Shown here piece by piece: positions 18,992 through 27,098 of a DNA stretch of 59,682 bases. The notes under the pieces are model-generated. The model saw only the letters and a program-made list of their open reading frames with translations, was not told the DNA's origin and did no database searches. Numbering within the stretch: position 1 is the first letter of the stretch; each line of letters opens with the position of its first letter. The translations under genes were made by a program, and so were the position numbers. The DNA comes from Lysobacteraceae bacterium (GTDB taxonomy: Bacteria > Pseudomonadota > Gammaproteobacteria > Xanthomonadales > Xanthomonadaceae): positions 1 through 59,682 of the forward strand of contig JAGWUF010000010.1 of the NCBI GenBank assembly GCA_028868545.1, given 5' to 3'.

Positions 18992-19060
18992 GCCGGGGGG
19001 CAGTGGCCTCGCAAGCCGCTCCCCGATACTCGCTTGGTTGCGAGGCCACTGCCCCCCGGC
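18992..19060. repeat. Conserved-loop hairpin element, copy A
   Basis: Perfect 23-bp inverted arms (18992-19014 and 19038-19060) flank a 23-nt loop at 19015-19037 containing CTCCCCGATACTCGCTTGG. The loop differs by one base from that of copy B at 46204-46286, while the arms are unrelated. It lies between the convergent SDR gene and oleB. No T-run follows on either strand, so it is not a standard terminator. Confidence 0.9.
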
Positions 19061-19113
19061 CGGCCTCGCAACGTGTCGTGTCCTACCTCGCTGCCACTGC
19101 GCAGGAGGAAGCG

Positions 19114-20016
19114 CTAAAGAGGATTGCGATCCAGGAACACCCGAATCAACGGCACCAGCGCTTCGTGCTTGTCTTCCAGCGCGTAGTGGCCGGCATCGGC
19201 GTAGGCATGCACTTCCGCGTTCGGCAGCGCGTTGCGGAAGCCGTCGAGGAAGTGTTTGTCGAACACGAAATCGCGCAGGCCCCAGCCGAGGAACGCCGGC
19301 CGGTCGGCATAGCCCGGCAATGCCTTCGCGCTGGCCTGCACCAGCGGCATCGCGCGGTCGCCGTCGTGCAGCGGGATGTCCTGCATGAAGCGCAGCGTGG
19401 AAATGGCGTTGTCCCAGCCGTCATACACACCGGCATAGGCGGCACGCACGTCCTTCGGCAGCGAACGCTTCGTCCCGAACCAGGCCGCGCCGCGCGCGAA
19501 CAGGTTGAAGCGGCGTATCAGCCAGCCGCCCAGACGCGAATCGCGGCCCATCGCCAGCCGCGCCGGGAAGCGCTTGGCCGCCGGCAACGGGAACGCGGCG
19601 GTGTTGGTGATGACCAGCCGCTTGACGCGCGCGGGATCGCGCAACGCCCAGCCGAAACCGATCATCCCGCCCCAGTCGTGCACCGCCAGCGTCACCGGGC
19701 CGGTGATGCCGAGGTGCTTGAGCAGCGCATCCACGTCGTCGATGCGCGACTGCAGGGTGTAGTCGTAGCGCGGCTGTGCGGACGGGCCATCGTCCGGGCG
19801 GTCGCTCAGGCCCATGCCGACGTGGTCCGGCACGATGCAGCGGTACCTGTCGCGCAAGCCCAGCACCAGGTGCCGCCAGTAATAGCTCCACGACGGGTTG
19901 CCGTGCAGCATCACGATCACCTCGCCGTCGCGCGGACCTTCGTCGAGGAAGGACAGGGCGATGCCGGGGCGGACGTCGAAGCGGTGCGGGGTAAATGGGT
20001 AATCGGGAAATTGCAT
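19114..20016 (-). CDS. oleB: cis-beta-lactone decarboxylase OleB
   Basis: A 300-residue alpha/beta hydrolase of the haloalkane-dehalogenase-like group. HGNPSWSYYWRHL (about 38-50) forms the oxyanion region, and the nucleophile Asp lies in VHDWGGMIGF (near residue 114, where most hydrolases have Ser). A late Asp (GLRDFVFD) and a terminal catalytic His (AGHYALED) complete the triad. OleB releases CO2 from the beta-lactone to give the cis-olefin. Together with oleA, oleC and oleD this completes the pathway. Confidence 0.9.
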   Translation of the reverse strand: MQFPDYPFTPHRFDVRPGIALSFLDEGPRDGEVIVMLHGNPSWSYYWRHLVLGLRDRYRCIVPDHVGMGLSDRPDDGPSAQPRYDYTLQSRIDDVDALLKHLGITGPVTLAVHDWGGMIGFGWALRDPARVKRLVITNTAAFPLPAAKRFPARLAMGRDSRLGGWLIRRFNLFARGAAWFGTKRSLPKDVRAAYAGVYDGWDNAISTLRFMQDIPLHDGDRAMPLVQASAKALPGYADRPAFLGWGLRDFVFDKHFLDGFRNALPNAEVHAYADAGHYALEDKHEALVPLIRVFLDRNPL

Positions 20017-20087
20017 CCGCCCATTGTAGGCGGCATCGTGGCCGGCATCGTGGCGAAAACATCACGCCCAGGCTGACAGAATGGGGC

Positions 20088-20684
20088 ATGCACACGGAAC
20101 CCTTCGATCAACTCCTGGCCCGCATCCGCGCCTGCCGCATCTGTGAAGCGCACCTGCCGCTGGGCCCGCGCCCGGTGCTGCAGGCCGCGCCCGGTGCGCG
20201 GCTGCTGATCGTCAGCCAGGCGCCGGGGCGCAAGGTGCACGCCACCGGCATTCCCTTCAACGACCCCAGTGGCGACCGCCTTCGCGACTGGCTGGGGATC
20301 GACAAACCGACCTTCTACGACGCCGGGCAGATCGCCATCGTGCCGATGGGCTTCTGCTTCCCCGGCGCCGGCAAAAACGGCGACCTGCCGCCGCGCCCGG
20401 AATGCGCACCGCAGTGGCACCCGCAATTGCTGCCGCGCCTGAAGCAGGTCGGGTTGACCCTGGCCATCGGCCAGTACGCGCAGGCCGGGCTGTTGCAGGA
20501 TGCACGCGGCAAAATCCTCACCGACACCGTGCGCGACTGGCGCAAGCATCTGCGTGAACGCGGCATCCTGCCTCTGCCCCACCCGAGCCCGCGCAACCGC
20601 CTGTGGCTGACCCGCAACCCGTGGTTCGAAGCCGACCTGCTGCCGGAGTTGAAGCGGCGGGTGGCGGAGGCGCTGGGCGACTGA
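20088..20684 (+). CDS. Uracil-DNA glycosylase family protein
   Basis: A 198-residue protein of the uracil-DNA glycosylase superfamily. CRICEAHLP (about 15-23), VSQAPGRKVHATGIPFNDPSGDRLRDWLG (motif A region) and the terminal HPSPRNRLWLTRNPWF (motif B, about 164-179) match the single-domain UdgX-like/family 4-related group. Several cysteines are not all in the positions of the family-4 Fe-S cluster, so activity is uncertain. The start at 20088 gives the usual N-terminus. It is divergent from oleB. Confidence 0.8.
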   Translation: MHTEPFDQLLARIRACRICEAHLPLGPRPVLQAAPGARLLIVSQAPGRKVHATGIPFNDPSGDRLRDWLGIDKPTFYDAGQIAIVPMGFCFPGAGKNGDLPPRPECAPQWHPQLLPRLKQVGLTLAIGQYAQAGLLQDARGKILTDTVRDWRKHLRERGILPLPHPSPRNRLWLTRNPWFEADLLPELKRRVAEALGD

Positions 20685-20735
20685 ACCCAGTCCCGGAAAG
20701 CATGCGGGTGAGGGCCGATCCGGGTCGATTTTCCG

Positions 20736-20785
20736 CTCACCACTCCACTTTCGCCATCGAGCAGTTCAGACCGGAACCGCTGTCA
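20736..20785 (-). pseudogene. Detached 3' fragment of an oleA copy
   Basis: Read on the minus strand, 20737-20778 encodes GSGLNCSMAKVEW plus a stop, matching the last residues of OleA (GSGLNCSMAEVEW at 21993 onward) with one substitution. At DNA level 33 of 34 bases agree between 20736-20769 and 21992-22025; similarity then decays. It has no start of its own. It marks the far edge of a 1.26-kb segment inserted directly after oleA. Confidence 0.85.
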
Positions 20786-20801
20786 GGAATGGCTGCGCGG
20801 C

Positions 20802-21857
20802 TTACGACAGCAGCGGCAGCTGCCCGTTCTGTTCGTCACGCAGCACTTCGGCGCGCCGGATCATCTGCTGCACGTCCGCCACGGCATGGATCGCGATCAA
20901 TTCGACTTCCGGATGGGCATTGGCGAACACGCGGAAAATTTCATCCGCAAACGCCTGCCCGATGCCGGACACGTCGGCGAAATCCAGCACCACATGGCGG
21001 AACCGTTCCACCCGCTGCAACAGCCGCTTGGCCTGCGAGCGCGACACCAGCAGTTCATCGCCCACTTTGGCCAGCCGTACCGGCACGACCGTGCGGGCGA
21101 AGCTGTATTCGTCGGGCCCACTGGAATATTCGGCGAACACTTCACCCACCGTGCGCGGCGACGATGTCGCGATCTGCATGTCCACGCGCGTGCCCCGGGT
21201 TTCCCCGGCTTCGTCCAGAAGGTCAAGTTCAAGGCTGGCTTCGTGATCGAAGGCCAACCCGCCGGAAACGATCCGGAACGCATCGAACATGCGCGACGTG
21301 AAGAAGATGCCCTCCCCGCTGTGGCGCTGCGGATCGGTGGTCAACTTCCCCTTCGACAGTTCCAGCAGGGCCAGCCGCTCGTCCGGCAGCGCCAATGCGC
21401 GTGAAATCTTGCGGAAAATGCCGATGCCGTCGTCCGCGACCGACATCTGCAGCTGGCCGCCCTGGCACTCCATCGCCACCGTCACGCTGCGGGCTTCGGA
21501 GTGATCGACGGCGTTGTTGACCATCTCGGTGACCCCATGCTGGGCGATGTCCAGCACATTGCGCGGCAGATGCTCCAGCAGCGGCAACATATCCCCGAAC
21601 CAGATCCGATCCTCGGCCAGATTGGCGCGCGGGTAGGTCTGCCGGAACCGCCGGTTCGCGCCCAGCGCGTACATCGGCCGGGTGGTGCCGTCTTTGACCA
21701 GATACCCGCCGATCGCCAAGGCCTGCACCTGCTGGTGCACCCGCTGCCGGGACAGCCCGAGCTGCGCCGCCACCATGCTGACCAGATCGCGGGGGTGCTC
21801 ACCCACCGCACGCAGCAGGGCGATTTCAATCTCGGGTGAGCGATCAGGTCGCGCCAT
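20802..21857 (-). CDS. HTH - GHKL ATPase - STAS-like (DUF4325) protein
   Basis: The 351-residue product has an N-terminal winged-helix/HTH (about 8-65, VSMVAAQLGLSRQRVHQQVQAL), a histidine-kinase-type ATPase domain with N box EMVNNAVDHS (about 110-119), G1 box DDGIGIF (about 141-147) and G2-like HSGEGIFFTSRMFD (about 178-191), and a C-terminal STAS-like DUF4325 domain (about 255-340, VVLDFADVSGIGQAFADEIFRVF). No phosphoacceptor His domain is present, so it is more like an ATP-dependent regulator than a kinase. Its role is unknown. Inverted repeats lie in the AT-rich leader upstream. The gene sits alone between two copies of the oleA 3' end, a sign of insertion. Confidence 0.8.
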   Translation of the reverse strand: MARPDRSPEIEIALLRAVGEHPRDLVSMVAAQLGLSRQRVHQQVQALAIGGYLVKDGTTRPMYALGANRRFRQTYPRANLAEDRIWFGDMLPLLEHLPRNVLDIAQHGVTEMVNNAVDHSEARSVTVAMECQGGQLQMSVADDGIGIFRKISRALALPDERLALLELSKGKLTTDPQRHSGEGIFFTSRMFDAFRIVSGGLAFDHEASLELDLLDEAGETRGTRVDMQIATSSPRTVGEVFAEYSSGPDEYSFARTVVPVRLAKVGDELLVSRSQAKRLLQRVERFRHVVLDFADVSGIGQAFADEIFRVFANAHPEVELIAIHAVADVQQMIRRAEVLRDEQNGQLPLLS

Positions 21858-21866
21858 GTCCGAATT

Positions 21867-21919
21867 GTAAATTGAACTCGCGCTATTGACCAGTCAAAAG
21901 GCCTTGATTGTCAATTTAC
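21867..21919. promoter_or_regulatory. Candidate operator of the HTH-GHKL gene
   Basis: GTAAATTGA (21867-21875) is matched by TCAATTTAC (21911-21919), a widely spaced perfect inverted repeat. Between them lies a palindrome, TTGACCAGTCAA (21886-21897). The block is AT-rich in a GC-rich region, directly upstream of a gene with an N-terminal HTH. Autoregulation is inferred. Confidence 0.45.
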
Positions 21920-21992
21920 GATTCATGGGAGCCCACCAAAAGCGCTCCGAATTGCCCCACCTGGCGAATGGGACGCGGCTATTGCCACTACC

Positions 21993-23009
21993 TCACCACT
22001 CCACTTCCGCCATCGAGCAGTTCAGCCCCGAGCCGATGCCCAGCAGGGCCACCCGGCTGCCCTTCTTCAGGCGGCCCATCTCGCGCAGCTTGGACAGCAC
22101 GATCGGCACCGATGCCGGGCCGATGTTGCCGTGTTCACCGAAGATGGTCATGACCTTCTTGGGATCGATGCCCATCGCCTTGGTGAAGGCGGCGGTGTGC
22201 ACCTTGCTGACCTGGTGAATGACGAATTCGTCCAGCTCGGAGGCCACCCAGCCCAGCTTCTGCTTGGCCACTTCGAAGGTCTTGCTGGCCAGCTTCACGC
22301 CTTCGATCAGCAGCATGCGGGTGTCGGTGATCATGCCGTCCAGGTTGCCGCGGCACAGCTTGTTCCACTCGGTGGCGGCGCGGCTCACGCCGCCCTTGTA
22401 GCGCGGCGCGCCCGGGGCCAGTTCGCTGCGCGCCAGCACCATGGCGGCGGCACCGGAGCCCAGGGTGAGGGTGGCCAGCTCGTTCTTGAAGTCTTCTTCG
22501 GTGACGTCGGCGCGGGTCATGCGCTCCAGCGTCTTCTCGTAGGCGAGGTCGGCAGTTTCGCCATCCACCACCAGCGCGTAGTCGATTTCGCCGCGTTCGA
22601 TCATCCGGCTGGCGATGTCCATGCCGTTGATGAAGGCCAGGCAGGCGTTGGCGATGTCGAAGTTCTGGCAGGTGTCGGGCAGGCCGAGATTGCCGCTGAC
22701 AATCGAGGCGGTGGACGGCTCCAGATAATCGCGGCTGACCGAGGTGCTGACCAGCAGGCCCACTTTGTCGGGGTCGATGCCGGCGTCGGCCAGCGCTTTC
22801 ACGCCGGCCAGGGTGGCGGCGTCGGAGGCCTGCACGTCGCCATCCCACAGGCGGCGGGCATGGATGCCGGCGATATCGCCCAGCACGTCGGTCTTGATGC
22901 CGAGGCGGTCCAGCGTGGGCTTGAGCCGGGTGTTGATCTCATCCGAACTCAGGCGACGCGGGGCGTCGATATGGGCCAGACCGGCGATGGCGACACGTTG
23001 AAACAACAT
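21993..23009 (-). CDS. oleA: OleA, acyl-CoA head-to-head condensing thiolase
   Basis: A 338-residue thiolase-superfamily enzyme very like Xanthomonas OleA. The nucleophile Cys123 lies in NACLAF; the active-site His is in FVIHQVSK and the Asn in GEHGNIGPAS near 290-300. OleA joins two fatty acyl-CoA molecules by non-decarboxylative Claisen condensation to a 2-alkyl-3-ketoacid, the first step of olefin synthesis. The start at 23009 (MLFQRVAIAGLAHID) matches the family. A shorter copy of its 3' end lies at 20736-20785. It is separated from oleB by two unrelated genes. Confidence 0.95.
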   Translation of the reverse strand: MLFQRVAIAGLAHIDAPRRLSSDEINTRLKPTLDRLGIKTDVLGDIAGIHARRLWDGDVQASDAATLAGVKALADAGIDPDKVGLLVSTSVSRDYLEPSTASIVSGNLGLPDTCQNFDIANACLAFINGMDIASRMIERGEIDYALVVDGETADLAYEKTLERMTRADVTEEDFKNELATLTLGSGAAAMVLARSELAPGAPRYKGGVSRAATEWNKLCRGNLDGMITDTRMLLIEGVKLASKTFEVAKQKLGWVASELDEFVIHQVSKVHTAAFTKAMGIDPKKVMTIFGEHGNIGPASVPIVLSKLREMGRLKKGSRVALLGIGSGLNCSMAEVEW

Positions 23010-23128
23010 GGGCGGACACTCGTGCAGGCACCAACGCGGTGCCGGAACCGCACAGGATAGCGCGTTTCACATCAATACGCAGGCGTATGGCCAAGGCTGT
23101 GACCGTGCGCACGGTGGCCAACGCCGGC

Positions 23129-23443
23129 TCACCGGCAGAGCCACATTGCCCAACGCTGGCTGCCATCCTCCGGCGGGGCCAGCGGGCTGATCCGGTTGGC
23201 CCCCGCGCCCGGTGCCTCGTTGCGGGCCAGGGTTTCCAGCTCGTCCCGAACCTGGACGGCGTTGCGCTCGTAGAAACCGACCTTGTGGGTGATCGACACC
23301 GCCACGTCCCCGCGCTTCTCGCAGCCGGCAGGGGCCACCGACAGCACCTTCACCTGCTGCGCCCCCGGCGCCATCTTCACGAAGGTGCAGGCGGGCAGCG
23401 CCACCACGGCGCCGGCCAACAGGAGAATTCGCATCACGGGCAT
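23129..23443 (-). CDS. DUF4156 family lipoprotein
   Basis: A 104-residue lipoprotein with signal peptide and lipobox ALPAC (Cys19), then VKVLSVAPAGCEKRGDVAVSI and a terminal block rich in conserved positions (ELETLARNEAPGAGANRI). This matches the small DUF4156 outer-membrane lipoprotein family of unknown function. AAGGAAA lies 7 nt before the ATG at 23443, favouring it over the ATG three codons later. It is downstream of the M16 peptidase terminator. Confidence 0.78.
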   Translation of the reverse strand: MPVMRILLLAGAVVALPACTFVKMAPGAQQVKVLSVAPAGCEKRGDVAVSITHKVGFYERNAVQVRDELETLARNEAPGAGANRISPLAPPEDGSQRWAMWLCR

Positions 23444-23460
23444 CGGATTTCCTTGCGTCG

Positions 23461-23493
23461 AAAAAGGAAGCCCGCCAAGTGTGGCGGGCTTCC
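23461..23493 (-). terminator. Rho-independent terminator after the M16 peptidase gene
   Basis: A 12-bp stem (GGAAGCCCGCCA / TGGCGGGCTTCC at 23466-23477 and 23482-23493) with a 4-nt loop is followed on the minus strand by five T. It lies 25 nt after the peptidase stop. Confidence 0.93.
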
Positions 23494-23517
23494 GGTGCTG
23501 CTGGATGAACGGGGCGC

Positions 23518-26358
23518 TTACTTCTTCGTCACCGGCTTGCCGTCGGCATCCAGCACGGTGACCTCACCCAGGTTCAGCGCGCGCACCGGGGCTTCGGTCT
23601 TGGACAGATCGCCCACCACCAGCCAGGTCAGGCCATTGCCGCCCAAAGCCTTGGCCGCGGCATTCACCTGCGCCGGGGTCATCGCGTCGATCTCGGCGCT
23701 GCGCTTGAACACGTAGTCGTCCGGCCGGCCGTACAAGGCGTTGCTGGCGATGGTGCTCATCACCGCCGCGGCGGTTTCATACGCACCCGGCAAGGTCAGG
23801 GTCATCACCTTCTTCATCCCCGCCACTTCCTCGGCGCTGGCCGGGCGCTTGCCGCTGGCGTAGTCGCCGATTTCACGCTGCATTTCGGCCACGGCTTCGC
23901 CGGTCTTGTCGATCTGCACCGGCGCACTGGCCGTCCACAGGCGCGGGCCCAGCGCGCCCTGCGCACCACTGCGGGCACCGTAGGACCAATGCTTGTCCTC
24001 GCGCAGATTCATGTTGAGGCGGGCGGTGAAGTCGCCACCGATCACCATGTTGGCCATGTCGTATTCCACCGCCTTCGGGTCGGTGCTGGAGGGCAGGGTT
24101 TCGGCCGCCACGATGTTGGCCTGCACGGCACCGGGCTGGTCGATCAGGAACACCCGCGGCTTGGGCTGCGCGGCCACTGCCGGAATGCCGGATACCCCTG
24201 CGCTGCCGGCGGCCTTCCAGTCGCCGAAATAGTTTTCCAGCAGCGGCAGGATGGTTTTCAGATCGGTATCGCCCACCACCACCAGGGTGGCGTCCTGCGG
24301 ACGCAGGGCGGTGTCATGCCATTGCTGGACATCGGCGCGACTCAGGCCGGCAATCGTGGCTTCGGTGCCACTGCCGGTGCGCGGTGCGGCATACGGATGC
24401 CCGGCACCGAACACCAGCCCCGGCAGCACCCGCTGGACGATGCCGTTGGGCTGTGCCTTTTCCTGCTTGATGCCGGCAATCCACTGGCCGCGCACGCGGT
24501 CGATGTCGGCCTGCTCGAAACGCGGCTTGCGCAGCATGTCGGCGTACAGTGCCAGCGACGGCTCGAGATTCTGCTTGAGCGCGGACAGATAGGCGCTGCT
24601 GCTGTCGAGCCCGGCCCTGGCCCCCAGATTGGCACCCAGCGATTGCGCACGATCGGCAAAGGCCAACGCCCCCAGATCGCCGGCGCCTTCGTCCAGCAAC
24701 CCCATGCCGAAGCTGGCCATCCCCAGCTTGCCTGCCGTGTCGGCGGCGGTGCCATGGGGGAACTCATAGCTCATCTGCACCACCGGGATATCGTGGCGCT
24801 CGGCCAGAATCACCTTGGTGCCATTGCGCAGGGTTGCGTGCTGCTGCGCCGGGAAGATCAGTTGCGGGAAGCTCTTGGGCATCGGCACGCCGGCCTTGCG
24901 GTTCACCGTGCTGGTGCCAACCTTGTACCTGACGTCGACCTTCGGGGCCTTGAACGGTGCCGGCTTGACCGTCGGATCTTCGGCCAGCGCCACCCGCTTG
25001 CCGGGGTTCACCACCAGCGTATGGCTGCCCTTGCCCGCACCCAGCCAGGTGTTGCCGGTGCTGCGCAACACATCCGGGGTGGCCTCGGCCAGGGTCTTCA
25101 GGCTGTCGCGGAAGCAGCCGGGGTTGTCCATGTAGACCGCACACTCGGCCAATGCGTCGGCCTTGCCGCCGAAGCCGCCGATGCGCTCCACACCCCGGAT
25201 CCAGCCCGCTTGGAACGCCGTGCGGGTGCGCTCCAGCTCATCCGCGGACGGGCCGTCCTTGAGTAGCTTGCGCAGTTCCTCGTCGATGGCCGCTTCCACC
25301 TTGGCCACGTCCACGCCCTGCTTGACCGCGGCAGTGATCATGAAGGTGCTGCTGAGCTGCGAGCCGTAGGCGCCGGCGCTGACGTTGTCCACCAGCTTGT
25401 CCTGATGCACCAGCCGCTTGTCCAGCCGCGAGGATTTGCCGCCGCCCAGGATCTGCGCCAGCAGTTGCAGGCGATCCAGATCCGGCGCGCCGTACTGCGC
25501 CACGTTCCACACCCGGTAGATGCGCGACTGCGGCACGGTGTCGGTCATCTCGCTGCGCGAATTGGTGGTATGCGCCGCCACGTCCACCTTCGGCTGGGCC
25601 ATGGTCGGGGTGGCCGGGATGTCACCGAAATACTTCGCCACTTTTTCCCTGGCGGTAGCCAGATCGATGTCGCCGGCCAGCACCAGCACCGCGTTGTTGG
25701 GGCCGTACCAGGTCTTGAACCAGGTCTTGACGTCGTCCAGCGAGGCCGCGTTGAGATCGTTCATGGAACCGATGGTGCTGTGGTGATACGGGTGGCCGGC
25801 CGGGTACATGATCTTGCCCAGCTGGTCCCACACCTGCCCGTACGGCTGGTTTTCACCCTGGCGCTTTTCGTTCTGCACCACGCCGCGCTGCTCGTCCAAG
25901 GTTTTCTGGTCGATCGCGCCCAGCAGATGGCCCATGCGGTCGGACTCCATCCACAACGCCATGTCCAGCGCGGTGGTGGGCACGTTTTCGAAATAGTTGG
26001 TGCGGTCGGAATTGGTGGTGCCGTTCTGGTTGGTGGTGCCCACTTCCTTGAACGGAGTGAAGAACTCGCCCGGCGCGTTCTCGCTGCCGTTGAACATCAG
26101 ATGTTCGAACAGGTGCGCGAAGCCGGTGCGGCCGGCCGGTTCATCCTTGCTGCCGACGTGGTACCACACGTTCACCGCCACGATCGGCGCCTTGCGGTCG
26201 GTATGCACCACCACCCGCAGGCCGTTGGAGAGGGTGAAGCTTTCGTACGGAATATCCACGGCCGGTGGAGTCGCCGCCTGTGCAGGAGCGGTGTAAGCAC
26301 CCGCGGTGAGGGCGGTGGCAAGTGCGAAGGCAAGTGCGGCAGGGCGCAGAACGGACAT
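23518..26358 (-). CDS. Exported M16 family zinc peptidase (two-domain)
   Basis: A 946-residue protein with a signal peptide (1-28, ending AQA). The active M16 domain carries the inverted zinc motif HLFEH (about 83-87) and a downstream glutamate (about 160, EKRQGENQ region). A second M16-like domain (about 510-900) lacks HxxEH, as usual for the inactive half of pitrilysin-type enzymes. Such periplasmic peptidases degrade small peptides. The ATG at 26358 is chosen for the signal peptide. It is divergent from trmL. Confidence 0.9.
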   Translation of the reverse strand: MSVLRPAALAFALATALTAGAYTAPAQAATPPAVDIPYESFTLSNGLRVVVHTDRKAPIVAVNVWYHVGSKDEPAGRTGFAHLFEHLMFNGSENAPGEFFTPFKEVGTTNQNGTTNSDRTNYFENVPTTALDMALWMESDRMGHLLGAIDQKTLDEQRGVVQNEKRQGENQPYGQVWDQLGKIMYPAGHPYHHSTIGSMNDLNAASLDDVKTWFKTWYGPNNAVLVLAGDIDLATAREKVAKYFGDIPATPTMAQPKVDVAAHTTNSRSEMTDTVPQSRIYRVWNVAQYGAPDLDRLQLLAQILGGGKSSRLDKRLVHQDKLVDNVSAGAYGSQLSSTFMITAAVKQGVDVAKVEAAIDEELRKLLKDGPSADELERTRTAFQAGWIRGVERIGGFGGKADALAECAVYMDNPGCFRDSLKTLAEATPDVLRSTGNTWLGAGKGSHTLVVNPGKRVALAEDPTVKPAPFKAPKVDVRYKVGTSTVNRKAGVPMPKSFPQLIFPAQQHATLRNGTKVILAERHDIPVVQMSYEFPHGTAADTAGKLGMASFGMGLLDEGAGDLGALAFADRAQSLGANLGARAGLDSSSAYLSALKQNLEPSLALYADMLRKPRFEQADIDRVRGQWIAGIKQEKAQPNGIVQRVLPGLVFGAGHPYAAPRTGSGTEATIAGLSRADVQQWHDTALRPQDATLVVVGDTDLKTILPLLENYFGDWKAAGSAGVSGIPAVAAQPKPRVFLIDQPGAVQANIVAAETLPSSTDPKAVEYDMANMVIGGDFTARLNMNLREDKHWSYGARSGAQGALGPRLWTASAPVQIDKTGEAVAEMQREIGDYASGKRPASAEEVAGMKKVMTLTLPGAYETAAAVMSTIASNALYGRPDDYVFKRSAEIDAMTPAQVNAAAKALGGNGLTWLVVGDLSKTEAPVRALNLGEVTVLDADGKPVTKK

Positions 26359-26475
26359 GGCAACTCCTTGTAGGTGGCTGTCGAACCGGGACAGCGAACC
26401 GCCGATGATAGTCCCGGTGAATCGCAGACGCACTAGGCCGGAAGCCACACGCCGGGCACGGCCTACAATTGCGCC

Positions 26476-26955
26476 ATGCTGCACGTCATCCTGCATCGCC
26501 CGGAAATCCCCCCCAACACCGGCAACGTGATCCGGCTGTGCGCCAACACCGGCGCGCGGCTGCACCTGGTGCGTCCGCTCGGGTTCGACATCGACGACAA
26601 GCAGCTGCGTCGCGCCGGGCTGGACTATCACGAATACGCACAGCTGCAGGTGCACGACACGTTGGACGCCGCACTGGCGAACATCGAAATGACGCTTGGC
26701 AGGCCGCCGCGCGTGTTCGCGCTGTCCACCCGCAGCAGCGTGCAGTACGACGCCCCGCACTTTGGCGAAGGCGATGCGTTCCTGTTCGGCAGCGAGACCG
26801 CCGGCCTGCCGGCCGATGTGTTGGCCAGCATCCCCGAAGCCCGGCGCCTGCGTTTGCCGATGCGGCCGCACAACCGCAGCCTCAACCTGTCCAATGCGGT
26901 GGCGGTGATGGTGTTCGAAGCCTGGCGCCAGCAGGGGTTTGCCGGCCAGGCCTGA
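26476..26955 (+). CDS. trmL: tRNA (cytidine/uridine-2'-O-)-methyltransferase TrmL
   Basis: A 159-residue SPOUT methyltransferase consisting of the catalytic domain only. MLHVILHRPEIPPNTGNVIRL opens the protein, LFGSETAGLP (about 95-104) and LPMRPHNRSLNLSNAVAV (about 117-134) form the knotted S-adenosylmethionine site. This is the family that methylates the wobble base of tRNA-Leu isoacceptors. Length matches the E. coli enzyme. Confidence 0.93.
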   Translation: MLHVILHRPEIPPNTGNVIRLCANTGARLHLVRPLGFDIDDKQLRRAGLDYHEYAQLQVHDTLDAALANIEMTLGRPPRVFALSTRSSVQYDAPHFGEGDAFLFGSETAGLPADVLASIPEARRLRLPMRPHNRSLNLSNAVAVMVFEAWRQQGFAGQA

Positions 26956-27098
26956 GCGTGCCGCGTGTACTCCATGCTGTTTTAACAATTCCTGTACCGC
27001 CGGGTTCTGGATTCAGCCCGTGTTGTGACGCAATTGCCGAAATTGCACCCGTCCTCGCCGGTTGGCGGGACACCCACAACAACATGGAGGTCCACCTC

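Noticed and set aside
18992..19060. Hairpin copy A as an ordinary terminator between convergent genes
   Set aside because: No T-run on either side, a 23-nt loop too large for an intrinsic terminator, and the same loop recurs with other arms inside an operon.
20736..20785. Possible functional small gene at the oleA tail copy
   Set aside because: It has no start codon or ribosome site and matches only the last dozen OleA residues.
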